Below are positions 49,996 through 59,229 of a stretch of 64,000 nt of DNA, piece after piece (within the stretch, counting starts at the first letter, position 1; each line of letters starts with the position of its first letter). The position numbers were made by a program, and so were the translations under genes. The DNA is from Streptomyces griseus. Lineage in GTDB: Bacteria; Actinomycetota; Actinomycetes; Streptomycetales; Streptomycetaceae. Location of the stretch: NCBI RefSeq assembly GCF_900460065.1, contig NZ_UAVD01000003.1:36177-100176 (forward strand), given 5' to 3'. Below the pieces are notes generated by a model. It was not told where the DNA came from. It did not search any database and saw nothing but the letters and a program-made list of their open reading frames with translations.

Positions 49996-50144
49996 GGAAC
50001 CGCCGGTGCGGTGTCATAGCTGATCAGGGGCGTGTTGGGCTGGTCGGGCGTGGCGCCGAGGAGTGCCACGACACCGACCGCCGCACCAACGGCGAGCGTG
50101 GCGGCCACCAGCACGGTGACAGCGGCTGCGATGAGTCTGCGCAT
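49992..50144 (-). CDS. Small membrane protein (50 aa), DUF2613-like
   Basis: ATG 50144 opens a 50-codon frame encoding MRRLIAAAVTVLVAATLAVG, AAVGVVALLGATPDQPNTPL, then ISYDTAPAVP. It has two positively charged residues, one membrane helix (about 4-30) and a short external tail with the PDQPNTPL segment. AAGGAG lies 12 bases upstream. The TGA overlaps the GTG start of the PucR gene (GTGA), a coupling that argues it is translated. Proteins of this size and plan in Actinobacteria are grouped as DUF2613. Function unknown; its divergence from DUF3068 suggests an envelope role. Confidence 0.75.
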   Translation of the reverse strand: MRRLIAAAVTVLVAATLAVGAAVGVVALLGATPDQPNTPLISYDTAPAVP

Positions 50145-50225
50145 GATCGGGTGAGCTCCTTGCTGGAGGCGATCCCCACCCCGTCAGCCGGGCCCCTCCG
50201 GCTGGGACACAGTGTCGACAGCACA

Positions 50226-50255
50226 TTGACATTCCGTCAAGGCCTTGCTTACTGT
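50226..50255 (+). promoter_or_regulatory. Candidate sigma-70-type promoter of the DUF3068 operon
   Basis: TTGACA (50226-50231) and TACTGT (50250-50255) with an 18-bp spacer, 72 bp upstream of the DUF3068 start. TTGAC-ATTCC-GTCAA forms a dyad over the -35 box (50226-50240), a possible regulator site. The match to consensus is unusually good for this genome. Confidence 0.6.
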
Positions 50256-50327
50256 TCACGCCAATCAAGGGCTGACCGGCCCGGGCCCGTGCACCTCCGC
50301 GAAGAGATTCGACCCAGGAGTGCCCGG

Positions 50328-51311
50328 ATGCGCCACAAAGCTTCACCCCTGTCGCTTGTCCTGCTGGGGGCAGGAGTCTTCCTGCTCGTCCTCGCGCCGC
50401 TGCTCGTCTGGTACGTCCAGCCGCACGCCAAGCGCACCCCCATCGACATCGACACCACCACCGTCTTCACCGGGACGGGCAGCTATTTCGACACGTCCGA
50501 GGTGGAGACGGTCGAGGGCAGAACGATCACGATCACGCGGCAGGTGCGCGGGGACGTGGCCGACAGCGAGAAAAGCGGCAACGCCGTGTGGGACGTCTCC
50601 ACCTCGGTCGACCACCAGGGCACCCTGCCCGCCTCGGACCCCCGTGACGCCCTCCAGTGGACGCTGGAGCGCTGGGTGACCGACCGGGTCACGAACGAGC
50701 CGGTCCACTGCTGCGAGGAGTCCCCGACGTTCGACGGGGAGGCCTATCTCAAGTTCCCCTTCGACGTCGAGGAGCGTTCCTACCGCTGGTGGGACAGCAC
50801 GCTCGGCGGGGTCGTGCGCCTCTCCTACGCCGGTGAGCAGGAGGTCCAGGGCTACTCCGGCCTCCTCTTCAAGGGCGAGGTCGAGCCCACCAGGACCGGG
50901 GTGCGCCAGGTGCCCGGGCTGCTCGTGGGGAAGAAGAAGATCCCCCAGGTGCTGGCGGAGGAGTGGTACTCCAACAGCGGCATCGAGTTGGTGGTCGACC
51001 GGCGGACCGGCCGGATCATGAACGCGGCGATCGGCCCGAGGAAGACCCTGCGCGCCCCGGGCTCCACGAAGGACGCCGTGGTGCTCCTGGAGAGCAAGCG
51101 GGTGGAGTTCACCGAGGAGACCCAGCGCCGGCAGGTCGAGCTGGCGTCGGCGGACAGCGACCGGCTGGCGATGCTCGGCACGACCGCGCCGGCCGGGGCC
51201 GCGGGGCTGGGCGGTGTGCTCACCGTGGCAGGCGTCGTGCTCGTCGTCCGGGGCCGCCGGACGGAGCCGGAAGCACCGAACACTCACATGATGACGATTC
51301 CGCACACCTGA
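50328..51311 (+). CDS. DUF3068 membrane protein
   Basis: Protein of 327 residues, ATG 50328 after AGGAG. An N-terminal membrane helix (LSLVLLGAGVFLLVLAPLLVWYV) is followed by a 250-residue external beta-rich domain with ITITRQVRGDVADSEKSGNAVWDVSTSVDHQG and YLKFPFDVEERSYRWWDSTLGG, then a second helix near 293-315 and a short cytoplasmic tail. The pattern matches DUF3068 (PF11271; some databases label it porin PorA). No enzyme motif is evident. It opens the glycan block and may bind or hold a surface polymer. Confidence 0.88.
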   Translation: MRHKASPLSLVLLGAGVFLLVLAPLLVWYVQPHAKRTPIDIDTTTVFTGTGSYFDTSEVETVEGRTITITRQVRGDVADSEKSGNAVWDVSTSVDHQGTLPASDPRDALQWTLERWVTDRVTNEPVHCCEESPTFDGEAYLKFPFDVEERSYRWWDSTLGGVVRLSYAGEQEVQGYSGLLFKGEVEPTRTGVRQVPGLLVGKKKIPQVLAEEWYSNSGIELVVDRRTGRIMNAAIGPRKTLRAPGSTKDAVVLLESKRVEFTEETQRRQVELASADSDRLAMLGTTAPAGAAGLGGVLTVAGVVLVVRGRRTEPEAPNTHMMTIPHT

Positions 51312-51314
51312 GTT

Positions 51315-51336
51315 ACCGGCAAGTTGTTGCGCCGGT
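51315..51336 (+). other. Hairpin and gene-free stretch after DUF3068
   Basis: ACCGGC and GCCGGT pair around a ten-base loop, four bases past the DUF3068 stop. It may be a weak terminator or a processing point. The rest of the 274-bp gap to the glycosyltransferase is pyrimidine-rich (51400-51570) and shows no gene or recognisable promoter. Confidence 0.35.
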
Positions 51337-51585
51337 GAGTAGCCGGTCGCGTACCCGTGCCGAAAACTGTCTACCCCCACCAGAGCACGGCCCCCCGGTC
51401 TCGTCCCCGTCCGTCCTCCTTCTCCTCACTTCCGCATCACCCTCATCCCGATCCCTCGCGCCGCAGCCGGGTTCCCCGGCCCGGCGCACCCCGTCCGGGC
51501 CCCCCGGTACGTCCCCGCTGCAAGCGGCCCTCGTCCCGAGGGCCGCTCCCCCCGTCCCCTCCCCCCGAGCCGAGTTGGAGCACCC

Positions 51586-52770
51586 ATGCCCCAGCACGTC
51601 CCTCCCCCACTGCTTGACGCCGTCGCGCGTCCGGGTCAGGGCCCGGCGCCCGCGACGATCCCCGCGACCCCCAGACGCATCGTCTTCCTCGCCCACCGCG
51701 ACCTGGGCAACCCGGCCGCCGGCGGCTCCGAGCTGCTGGTCGACCAGCTCGCCCTGGGCCTCACCGAGCAGGGCCACGACGTCACGCTGCTGTGCGGCGG
51801 ACCGGCCGCCCGCCGGCCCTACCGGGTCGTCTCGGCGGGCTCCGCGCTGGGGCACTACGTCGGCGCGCGGTCCGCGTTCGCCCGGCAGGTCGGCGCGTGC
51901 GACCTGCTCGTCGAGGTCTGCAACGGCATGCCGTACCTGGCCCCGCTGTGGCACCGCGGACCCACCGTGTGCCTGGTCAACCATGTGCACACCGATCTGT
52001 GGGACATGCGTTTCCCGACGCCGGTGGCCCGTGCCGGGCGCAAGCTCGAACACTGGGCCCTGTCCCGGGCCTACCGCGACCACCTGATGATCGCGGTGTC
52101 CCCGTCCACGGCGGGCGCGCTGCGCGAGATCGGCGTGCCCGACCGGCGGATCCGGGTGGTGCACAACGGGGTCCAGGAGCCGAGCCCGCAGGGCGAGCGG
52201 TCCGCCGAGCCGCTGTTCGTGGCGCTGGGCCGGCTCGTCGACTACAAGCGCATCGATCTGCTGCTGCAGCTCTGGGAGCGGGTCCGGCCGGTCACCGGCG
52301 GCCGGCTCGTCATCGTCGGCGACGGCCCCGAGCGGACCCGGCTGGAACAGCTCGCCGGTCCCGGTGTGGAGTTCGCCGGTCATGTGACCGAGGCGGAGAA
52401 GCACCGGCTGCTCTGCGCCGCGTGGATGCTGCTGCACCCGGCCGCCGTGGAGGGGTGGGGGCTGGTCGTCACGGAAGCCGCGGCCCGTTCCACCCCGACC
52501 CTGGGCTTCGACGTGCCGGGGCTGCGCGACTCCGTCGAGGACGGTGTCACCGGGATCCTCGCCCCGGGCGCTTCCTCCTTCGCCGCCGCCTGGTGCGCGC
52601 TGGCGCTGGACGACGAGCGGCGCGAGGCGATGGGCAGGGCGGCCCGGGAACGGGCCGCCGACTACCGGTGGACCGCCAGTGTGCGCCGGTTCGCCGCGGT
52701 CGCCGCCGAGGCGACGGCCGGTGCCCGCGCCCTGACGGCGGACGCCCCGGTGATCGGCGCGAGCGCGTGA
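51586..52770 (+). CDS. GT4 family glycosyltransferase
   Basis: Protein of 394 residues with the GT-B fold. N-terminal domain begins RIVFLAHRDLGNPAAGGSELLVDQLALGLTEQGHDVTLL; the hinge GRLVDYKRIDLLLQLWERV and VIVGDGPERTRLEQLA mark the nucleotide-sugar domain, and the retaining GT4 E-x7-E motif reads EGWGLVVTEAAARSTPTLGF. It would transfer a sugar from an NDP- or GDP-sugar to a lipid- or sugar-linked acceptor in the cytoplasm. Its stop overlaps the methyltransferase start (GTGA), so the two are coupled. Confidence 0.92.
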   Translation: MPQHVPPPLLDAVARPGQGPAPATIPATPRRIVFLAHRDLGNPAAGGSELLVDQLALGLTEQGHDVTLLCGGPAARRPYRVVSAGSALGHYVGARSAFARQVGACDLLVEVCNGMPYLAPLWHRGPTVCLVNHVHTDLWDMRFPTPVARAGRKLEHWALSRAYRDHLMIAVSPSTAGALREIGVPDRRIRVVHNGVQEPSPQGERSAEPLFVALGRLVDYKRIDLLLQLWERVRPVTGGRLVIVGDGPERTRLEQLAGPGVEFAGHVTEAEKHRLLCAAWMLLHPAAVEGWGLVVTEAAARSTPTLGFDVPGLRDSVEDGVTGILAPGASSFAAAWCALALDDERREAMGRAARERAADYRWTASVRRFAAVAAEATAGARALTADAPVIGASA

Positions 52771-53486
52771 AGGACCCCTCGTTCCGGCGGTCGGCCGCCC
52801 TGTTCCGCGCCTTCCTGCGCGAACAGGGCGACCCCGCCACGGCATACACCCTGCTGGCCCGTGACGCGGCCGACCAGGTCGAACGGCACGGCCCGCTCCG
52901 CGACAAGGTCGTCGTGGACGTCGGCGGCGGCGACGGCTACTTCACCCGCGAGTTCCGGCGGCGCGGCGCGCACAGCTACCTCTTCGAACCGGATCCGGCG
53001 GAGATCGGCCCCGGGCAGCGCGCGGACACCGTCGTCGCCGACGGCTATCTGCTGCCGCTCGCCGACGGCGCGGCCGACGTCTGCTTCTCCTCCAACGTGC
53101 TGGAGCACGTCGCCGATCCGCACACCTTCCTCAGCGAGATGGCGCGGGTGACCCGCCCCGGCGGGCTCATCTACGTCTCGTACACCAACTGGCTCTCCCC
53201 CTGGGGCGGCCATGAATGGGCGCCCTGGCACTACTTCGGCGCCGAACGCGCCCGGAGCCGCTACGAGCGGCGCACCGGCGGCCCGGCCAAGCACCGGCTC
53301 GGCGAGAACCTCTTCAAGATCGGCGTCGGGGAGACCCTGAGCCACGTCCGGAGCCGCTCCGACGTGACCGTCGTCTCAGCACGCTCGCGCTACTGGCCCG
53401 TCCTTCCCCAGCTCGTGCCGCGCATCCCCGTACTGCGGGAATTCGCCACCTGGAACCTCCTCCTCATTCTCCGGCGGTGTTCATGA
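52767..53486 (+). CDS. Class I SAM methyltransferase (glycan block, first copy)
   Basis: Protein of 239 residues from GTG 52767. Motif I is VVVDVGGGDGYFTREF, followed by LFEPDPAEI, GYLLPLADGAADVCFSSNVLEHVADP and the post-motif GGLIYVSYTNWLSPWGGHEWAPWHYFG. The C-terminus (YWPVLPQLVPRIPVLREFATWNLLLILRR) resembles methyltransferases acting on lipid-linked or surface sugars. It overlaps both neighbours (GTGA with GT4, ATGA with the AftD-like gene), indicating a tightly coupled unit. Likely role is methylation of a sugar added by the GT4 enzyme, which is inference from context. Confidence 0.88.
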   Translation: MKDPSFRRSAALFRAFLREQGDPATAYTLLARDAADQVERHGPLRDKVVVDVGGGDGYFTREFRRRGAHSYLFEPDPAEIGPGQRADTVVADGYLLPLADGAADVCFSSNVLEHVADPHTFLSEMARVTRPGGLIYVSYTNWLSPWGGHEWAPWHYFGAERARSRYERRTGGPAKHRLGENLFKIGVGETLSHVRSRSDVTVVSARSRYWPVLPQLVPRIPVLREFATWNLLLILRRCS

Positions 53487-56400
53487 CCAGCGCTGTCCAC
53501 CCACCCCGGTCCACGGCCCCGGAGGGCGCGGGACCCGCGTCCCCGGGTCCCGCCGACGGACCTCCCACGCCCCGTTCACGGCGGTGGCTGCTGGGCTTCT
53601 GGGCCGCCGTGTTCGCGGCGTTCCTCGCGGTGTCGCCCGGCCGGATGACGTTCGACACCAAGCTCGGCGTCGTCGTGGACCCGTGGCGCTTCCTGGGCGA
53701 CCTGGGCGAGTTGTGGCACAGCCGGGCCGGGTTCGGCGGGATAGCCGACCAGTACGTCGGCTACGCCATCCCGATGCTGCCGTACTACGGGGCCGCCGAC
53801 CTGCTGCACGTGCCGTTGTGGCTGGCGGAGCGGCTGTGGCTGTCGCTGATCGTGGCGACGGCCTTCTGGGGTGCGCTCCGGCTGGCGGAGCGGCTGGCCG
53901 TCGGCTCCCCGGCCACCCGGCTGCTCGGCGCGCTCGCGTACGCGCTGTGGCCGACGTACACCATCGTCGTGGGCTCGACGTCGGCGGCGGCCCTGCCGGG
54001 CGCCCTGCTGCCGTGGGTGCTGCTGCCGCTGACGAACCCGCGCCTCGCGCCGAGGGTCGCCGCGGCCCGGTCCGCGCTGCTGATCCCGCTGATGGGCGGC
54101 GTCAACGCCGCCTCCACCCTGGCCTCGCTGCTGCCGGTGGGGCTGTATCTGCTGTCCCGTCCCGGCGGGCCGCGCAAGCGCGCCCTGCTGGCGTGGTGGA
54201 TCCCGGGCGTGATCCTGGCGACCGCCTGGTGGATCGTTCCGCTGCTGCTCCTGGGCACCTTCGGCGAGAACTTCATGCCGTACGTGGAGTCCTCGCACAC
54301 CACCACGACGACCATGTCGGCGACCGAGATGCTGCGCGGCGGCGGGAACTGGGTCGGCTATCTGAACTTCGGCGAGGCCTGGCTGCCCGCCGGCTGGACC
54401 GTCGCCACCGCGACCGTCACCATCCTCGGCTCGGCGTTCGCCGCCGCCCTGGGGCTGGCGGGGCTGGCGCGCCGTGATCTGCCCGAGCGCCGCTGGCTGG
54501 TGCTGACCGTACTGAGCGTCGCGCTCATCACGCTCGCCGGCTACGGCGGTGCGCTGGGCGGGCTGTTCCACGGGACCGTGCAGGACTGGCTGGACGGCTG
54601 GCTGGTGCCGTTCCGCAACATCTACAAGTTCCAGACGGGTCTGGCCCTGGCCCTGGCCCTGGGTCTCGCGCACCTCGCCGCGGTGGCCTCCGCCGCCGCG
54701 GCCGCGCGGGGCGGGGCCACCGCGGTGCGCGCCCGCCGGTTCGTGCCGGTGATCGCCGCCGCGCTGGTGCTGCCGGGGCTCGCCTGGCCGTACGTCAACG
54801 GGTCGATCCTGCAGACGGGTTCGTTCCAGCAGTTGCCCACGTACTGGGAGACGACCGGGAGCTGGCTGGAGAAGAACTCGGCCGACGACCGCGCCCTGGT
54901 GGTCCCCGCGACCGCGCACGGCATCTACACCTGGGGCTCCCCCATCGACCAGCCGCTGGACGTCCTGGCGAACTCGCCCTGGGCGCAGCGGGACTACGTG
55001 CCGTTCGGAACGCCGGGCAACCGGCGGGCGATGGACGCCGTCGAGCAGGCGCTGACCACCGGCGGCGAGGTCCCCGGACTGAGCGAGTACCTCAACCGGG
55101 CGGGACTGCACTATGTGGTGGTCCGCAACGACCTGGATCCCGACCAGTTGGGGTACGTCCCCACGGCCACGGTGAAGCGCACCCTGGAGGCGTCCGGGTA
55201 CCGGCGCGTCACCGGCTTCGGTCCGGTGATGACCGGCGGCCGGATCGCGGCGGACACCCCCGTGCAGGTCGAGGGCCTCTATCCGCGGCAGCGGGCCGTG
55301 GAGATCTACGAGCCGCCCGCCGGGACGGAGCGTCCGGGCCGGGCGGGCACGGCCCCGGTGGCCTCGACGGCCGTCGTGAGCGGCGGGCCCGAGTCGCTGC
55401 TGCCGCTGTCGGCGAGCGGCGCGCTGGCCGGCCGGCCGACCGTGCTGGCCGGTGACGCGCACCCGGGGCTGGGGCGGCCGTCGCTGTACGCGGCGGGCGA
55501 CGGGCTGCGGCGTGCCGACACCCGGTTCGGGCTGGTCAACTCCAACACCTCGTACACGTACACCGCCGATGAGCGCAACGCGGTGGAGGCCGCGCAGGAC
55601 CCGGACCGGAGCCCCCGGCAGATCCTCCCCGCGTCGGGCGCGGAGCACCAGACGACGGCCGTGCTGCGCGGCGCCGAGAAGGTCAGCGCCTCGTCGGTGG
55701 GCAACTGGCTGTTCCATCTGCCGCAGTACGACCCGGTCAACGCCTTCGACGGCAACCCGGACACCGGCTGGGCGGAAGGGTCCCCGGGCTCTCCCGAGGA
55801 CGAGTGGGTGCGGATCGACTTCACCACGCCGACGGAGATTCCGGCCTCGCTCCAGGTGACGCCGCTGCCCAGCGCGAACGTGCGGGCCGCACCGACCGTC
55901 GTCCGGGTCGAGACCGAGCGGGGCCACAAGGACAGCCCGCTGAAGCCGGACGGATCGGTGCAGACCGTGGCCGCGCCCACCGGGCAGGCGTCCTGGCTGA
56001 AGGTGACGATCCTGGAGTCCCAGCAGGGGCGTCCCGGGCTCACCGGCGCGGGCTTCACCGACATCGCGATCCCCGGGGTGCAGGTGACCCGGATGCTGGA
56101 GCTGCCCTCCGACGCGCCCCGTGGGGGCGCGGACTCCACGGTCTACTCGCTGCGGCGGGGCAGCGACCCCGGCGGTCTGTCGTCGGTGGCGGCCGAGGTC
56201 GGCCTGCACCGGCAGTTCACCGCCCGGGAGGCCGGGCCGTACAAGGTCTCCGCCGCCGCGGTGCCGGTGCCCGGCGAGGAGCTGGACAAGCTGCTGTTCG
56301 AGCTGACGGGCGAGCGGGACAGGATCGAGGTCAGCGCCGACTCCACGGCGCGGCTGGGCACCAGCCTCAGTCCGCGCAATCTGACCGACGGTGATCTGAC

Positions 56401-57901
56401 CACGGCGTGGATCGCGGGCGAACGCCCCACGCTGCATCTGTCCTGGCCGGAGAAGAAGGAGGTCGGGGAGATCGTCTTCGCGGCGGCGGGCGGTCTGTCC
56501 ACCCGCCCCGAGCAGGTGCAGATCAGTTCCCCCGACGGCACGGCGGTGGCCTCCGTGGACGAGAACGGCATGGCCCGCTTCTCGCCCATCAGGACCGACC
56601 GGATGGACATCACCATCTCGCGGCAGGCGCCGCTGACCGTCCACAACCCGGTCGCCGACGACCAGTTGCAGTTGCCGGTGGGGCTGAGCGAGGTCTACGT
56701 CCCGGCCCTGGAGGAGTACCGCTCGCCGCAGCCGAAGCCGGACCAGAAGTTCAGTCTGGCCTGTGGAAAGGGCCCGGTCCTGTCCGTCGGCGGTACGTTC
56801 CTGGAGACCCGCGCCGAGGGCCTGGTGCGGGACCTGACGCAGCGCCGCCCCATCGAGGTCACGCCGTGCACCGAGGGCGGCACGGTGGAGCTGGCCGCCT
56901 CGTCCACCACCGTCGAGGCGGGTGACGCGGGCCCTCTCGCCATCACGGACGTCACGCTGAGCAACGGAACCTCCGAGCCCGCGGCGAGCACGCCGCGTTC
57001 GGTGGACGTCGAGCGGGGCGACGGCGACCGGCGCACGATCGCCGTCGGCGCGGGCGAGGCCTCCTACCTCCAGATCCACGAGAACCACAACAAGGGCTGG
57101 GAGGCCACCCTGGACGGCGAGGAACTGACACCGCTGCGGATCGACGGCTGGCAGCAGGCCTGGCTGATCCCGGAGGGCGAGGGCGGCACGGTCACCCTGG
57201 AGTACGAGCCGGCCCGGATCTACCAGGTGGGTCTGATCGGCGCCGGGGTCCTGCTCCTGGTGCTCGTGGGGCTCGCCTTCGGACGCCGGCGGGGCGCCGA
57301 GCCGTACGCGGCCGAGGAGCAGCCCGTCGTACCGGGTCCGGGTCCGGTCCTCGGCACGGTGGCGCTCACCCTGGTGGGAGTGGTGATCGCGGGGCCGCTC
57401 GCCCTCGCGGTGCCGGTCCTCGCCGTACTCGCCCACTTCCGGCCGAGGGCGCTCGCACCCGTCGCGTTCGCGGCGATGGCCGCGGCGGGTGTCGTCGCGG
57501 CGGTGGGCACCGGGGAGACCACGGCCGCGGGCGCGGGCGCGTTCGGCGCGACGGCCCAGTTCCTGGCGCTGATCGGCCTGTTCGCCGCCCTGGTCACGGT
57601 GGGGCGCGAACCGCTCGGCAGGCGTGCCGCCCGGGGCCGGGGCCGGGGCACGGCCGCCGCGGACGGCGAGGCGCCCTCGGTGCCGGCACAGGCCACCGCC
57701 GCCGCGGGCAGGACCCTGTCCACCGACCCGAAGCACCCCCAGGGAACTCCGCCTCCCGCACCCGGATTCGGGTACGGCTCGGGCGAGGGCGGGGGCGAGG
57801 CAGGCGGCAGCCGTGGCGCGGGCGACGGCCCGGGCGGTGACGGCCCGACGCGGGGGCTCGGCGGTCAGCAGCCGCCGGCCCGTCCCGGAGGAGGCACCTG
57901 A
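53483..57901 (+). CDS. AftD-like membrane glycosyltransferase (DUF3367 family), 1472 aa
   Basis: Starts at ATG 53483 overlapping the previous stop. Residues about 30-440 hold ten or more membrane helices of a GT-C enzyme, with DUF3367 similarity (FDTKLGVVVDPWRFLGDLGELW, GNWVGYLNFGEAWLPAGW, VPFRNIYKFQTGLALALALGLAHLAAV). A large external part follows, including a discoidin-like carbohydrate-binding module near residue 740-830 (YDPVNAFDGNPDTGWAEGS...WVRIDF). Several more helices lie at about 1246-1380, then a Gly-rich tail. In mycobacteria AftD adds arabinofuranose branches from decaprenyl-phosphate arabinose; Streptomyces lacks mycobacterial arabinogalactan, so donor and acceptor here are unknown. 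Confidence 0.88.
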   Translation: MTSAVHPPRSTAPEGAGPASPGPADGPPTPRSRRWLLGFWAAVFAAFLAVSPGRMTFDTKLGVVVDPWRFLGDLGELWHSRAGFGGIADQYVGYAIPMLPYYGAADLLHVPLWLAERLWLSLIVATAFWGALRLAERLAVGSPATRLLGALAYALWPTYTIVVGSTSAAALPGALLPWVLLPLTNPRLAPRVAAARSALLIPLMGGVNAASTLASLLPVGLYLLSRPGGPRKRALLAWWIPGVILATAWWIVPLLLLGTFGENFMPYVESSHTTTTTMSATEMLRGGGNWVGYLNFGEAWLPAGWTVATATVTILGSAFAAALGLAGLARRDLPERRWLVLTVLSVALITLAGYGGALGGLFHGTVQDWLDGWLVPFRNIYKFQTGLALALALGLAHLAAVASAAAAARGGATAVRARRFVPVIAAALVLPGLAWPYVNGSILQTGSFQQLPTYWETTGSWLEKNSADDRALVVPATAHGIYTWGSPIDQPLDVLANSPWAQRDYVPFGTPGNRRAMDAVEQALTTGGEVPGLSEYLNRAGLHYVVVRNDLDPDQLGYVPTATVKRTLEASGYRRVTGFGPVMTGGRIAADTPVQVEGLYPRQRAVEIYEPPAGTERPGRAGTAPVASTAVVSGGPESLLPLSASGALAGRPTVLAGDAHPGLGRPSLYAAGDGLRRADTRFGLVNSNTSYTYTADERNAVEAAQDPDRSPRQILPASGAEHQTTAVLRGAEKVSASSVGNWLFHLPQYDPVNAFDGNPDTGWAEGSPGSPEDEWVRIDFTTPTEIPASLQVTPLPSANVRAAPTVVRVETERGHKDSPLKPDGSVQTVAAPTGQASWLKVTILESQQGRPGLTGAGFTDIAIPGVQVTRMLELPSDAPRGGADSTVYSLRRGSDPGGLSSVAAEVGLHRQFTAREAGPYKVSAAAVPVPGEELDKLLFELTGERDRIEVSADSTARLGTSLSPRNLTDGDLTTAWIAGERPTLHLSWPEKKEVGEIVFAAAGGLSTRPEQVQISSPDGTAVASVDENGMARFSPIRTDRMDITISRQAPLTVHNPVADDQLQLPVGLSEVYVPALEEYRSPQPKPDQKFSLACGKGPVLSVGGTFLETRAEGLVRDLTQRRPIEVTPCTEGGTVELAASSTTVEAGDAGPLAITDVTLSNGTSEPAASTPRSVDVERGDGDRRTIAVGAGEASYLQIHENHNKGWEATLDGEELTPLRIDGWQQAWLIPEGEGGTVTLEYEPARIYQVGLIGAGVLLLVLVGLAFGRRRGAEPYAAEEQPVVPGPGPVLGTVALTLVGVVIAGPLALAVPVLAVLAHFRPRALAPVAFAAMAAAGVVAAVGTGETTAAGAGAFGATAQFLALIGLFAALVTVGREPLGRRAARGRGRGTAAADGEAPSVPAQATAAAGRTLSTDPKHPQGTPPPAPGFGYGSGEGGGEAGGSRGAGDGPGGDGPTRGLGGQQPPARPGGGT

Positions 57902-59229
57902 TGGCGACCACGCAGCACCCCCGGGCCCGGGGCGGTACGCCCCGGCCCGGGGCCCCCGGCCGGGTGCCGTTCCCGGTGGTCGACGAGGTGGCCCGGCACT
58001 GTGCGCAGGACGCCGAGCCGAACACGGTGCACATCGAGATCCATCTGCCCGGCCGGGTGGACGAGGGGCGGCTGCGCTCCGCGTTCGCCGAGGCGCTCGC
58101 CCGGCACCCCCGGGCGCTGATGCGGGAGCGCCCCCGGTCCCCGTTCGCCCGGCTCTACGAGTGGGAGCTGACCGGGCGCCCCGACGTGGACCCGGTCTCC
58201 TTCCCGCCGGCCGCGCCCGGGGCGCTCGCCCGGGCCCGGGCGCGGGCGCTGGACGAGGCGCCTGCGCTCACGGCGTCACCGCCGCTGCGGCTCACCGTGG
58301 TCGAGGAGCCGGGGGCCGAGGGGTGTGTGCTGGTCTTCGCCGTGCACCACACCGCCCTCGACGGCCCGGCCTGCATGCGGCTGGCGGCGACGGCCGCCGA
58401 GGTCTACGGCACGCACCGCATCCCGCCGGCCCCCGCCCCCGCGCGGCCGGCGTCCGAGGCGCCCGCCGGGGAGTCCCCGGCGGCGGCGCTGGCCCGTCCC
58501 GCCCGGATCGCGGCGGGCTCGCCGGGGCCCTCACCGGTACCGGGAAACGCCATGCTGCTGGTCGAACTTCCGGTGCCGAAGCGGGTGTCCGGCGCCCCGT
58601 ACACGGTGAACGACCAGCTGATGGTGGCCACCGCGCTCACCGTGGCCGACTGGAACCGGACGCAGGACGCGCCGTGGGCCGACCGCCGGCCACTGCGGAT
58701 CACCATGCCGGTCGACGACCGCACCCGGGGCCCCGAGATGCCGATCGGGAACGGCACCCGGCTGGTGGAGGTCGGGTTCGCCGCGTCCGAGCCGGCGCCC
58801 GGGGCGGACGTGCCGGCACTGCTCCGGGCGACCGCGGAGCGCACCCGGGCGCTCAAGGCGCGCACCCGTCCCCCGCTGGGCCGCTCCGCGTCGCTGCTGA
58901 CCGCGCCGCTGATGCCGGTGGCCGCCCGCGCCGCCCTCACCCGGGGGCTGCGGGTGCTGGCCGCGCCGTGGACCTCGACGACGCTGCTGAGCAACATCGG
59001 CCGGGTGCCGTACCCGTTGGACTTCGGGGAGGCGGGCCGGGCGACGGCCGTGTGGTTCTCCGCGCCCGCCCGGATGCCCCGGGGGCTCACCTTCACCACG
59101 GCGTCCACGGGCGGCCGGCTGCATCTGGCGCTGCGCTGGTCGCGCACCCTGCTGGGGGACGAGGACGGCGTGCGCCTGTGCGAGATGTTCACCCGTCACC
59201 TGGCCTCGACGTCCTCGGAGACCGTATGA
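57901..59229 (+). CDS. Condensation-domain-like acyltransferase
   Basis: Protein of 442 residues whose ATG shares the A of the previous TGA. The family's catalytic motif HHxxxDG appears as VHHTALDGPACMRL (His149, His150, Asp154). The DFGW-like position of condensation domains corresponds to YPLDFGEAGRATAVWFSAPA. It resembles stand-alone condensation and PapA-type acyltransferases, which join acyl groups to alcohols or amines from acyl-carrier thioesters. There is no carrier protein or NRPS gene nearby. In this glycan block it may acylate a sugar or lipid intermediate. It is coupled to the next methyltransferase (ATGA). Confidence 0.85.
   Translation: MATTQHPRARGGTPRPGAPGRVPFPVVDEVARHCAQDAEPNTVHIEIHLPGRVDEGRLRSAFAEALARHPRALMRERPRSPFARLYEWELTGRPDVDPVSFPPAAPGALARARARALDEAPALTASPPLRLTVVEEPGAEGCVLVFAVHHTALDGPACMRLAATAAEVYGTHRIPPAPAPARPASEAPAGESPAAALARPARIAAGSPGPSPVPGNAMLLVELPVPKRVSGAPYTVNDQLMVATALTVADWNRTQDAPWADRRPLRITMPVDDRTRGPEMPIGNGTRLVEVGFAASEPAPGADVPALLRATAERTRALKARTRPPLGRSASLLTAPLMPVAARAALTRGLRVLAAPWTSTTLLSNIGRVPYPLDFGEAGRATAVWFSAPARMPRGLTFTTASTGGRLHLALRWSRTLLGDEDGVRLCEMFTRHLASTSSETV

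Noticed and set aside
53576..57736. Open minus-strand frame of about 1386 codons opposite the AftD-like gene
   Set aside because: Composition is Arg/Gly/His-rich with no domain, and the plus-strand protein has clear membrane helices and family motifs.
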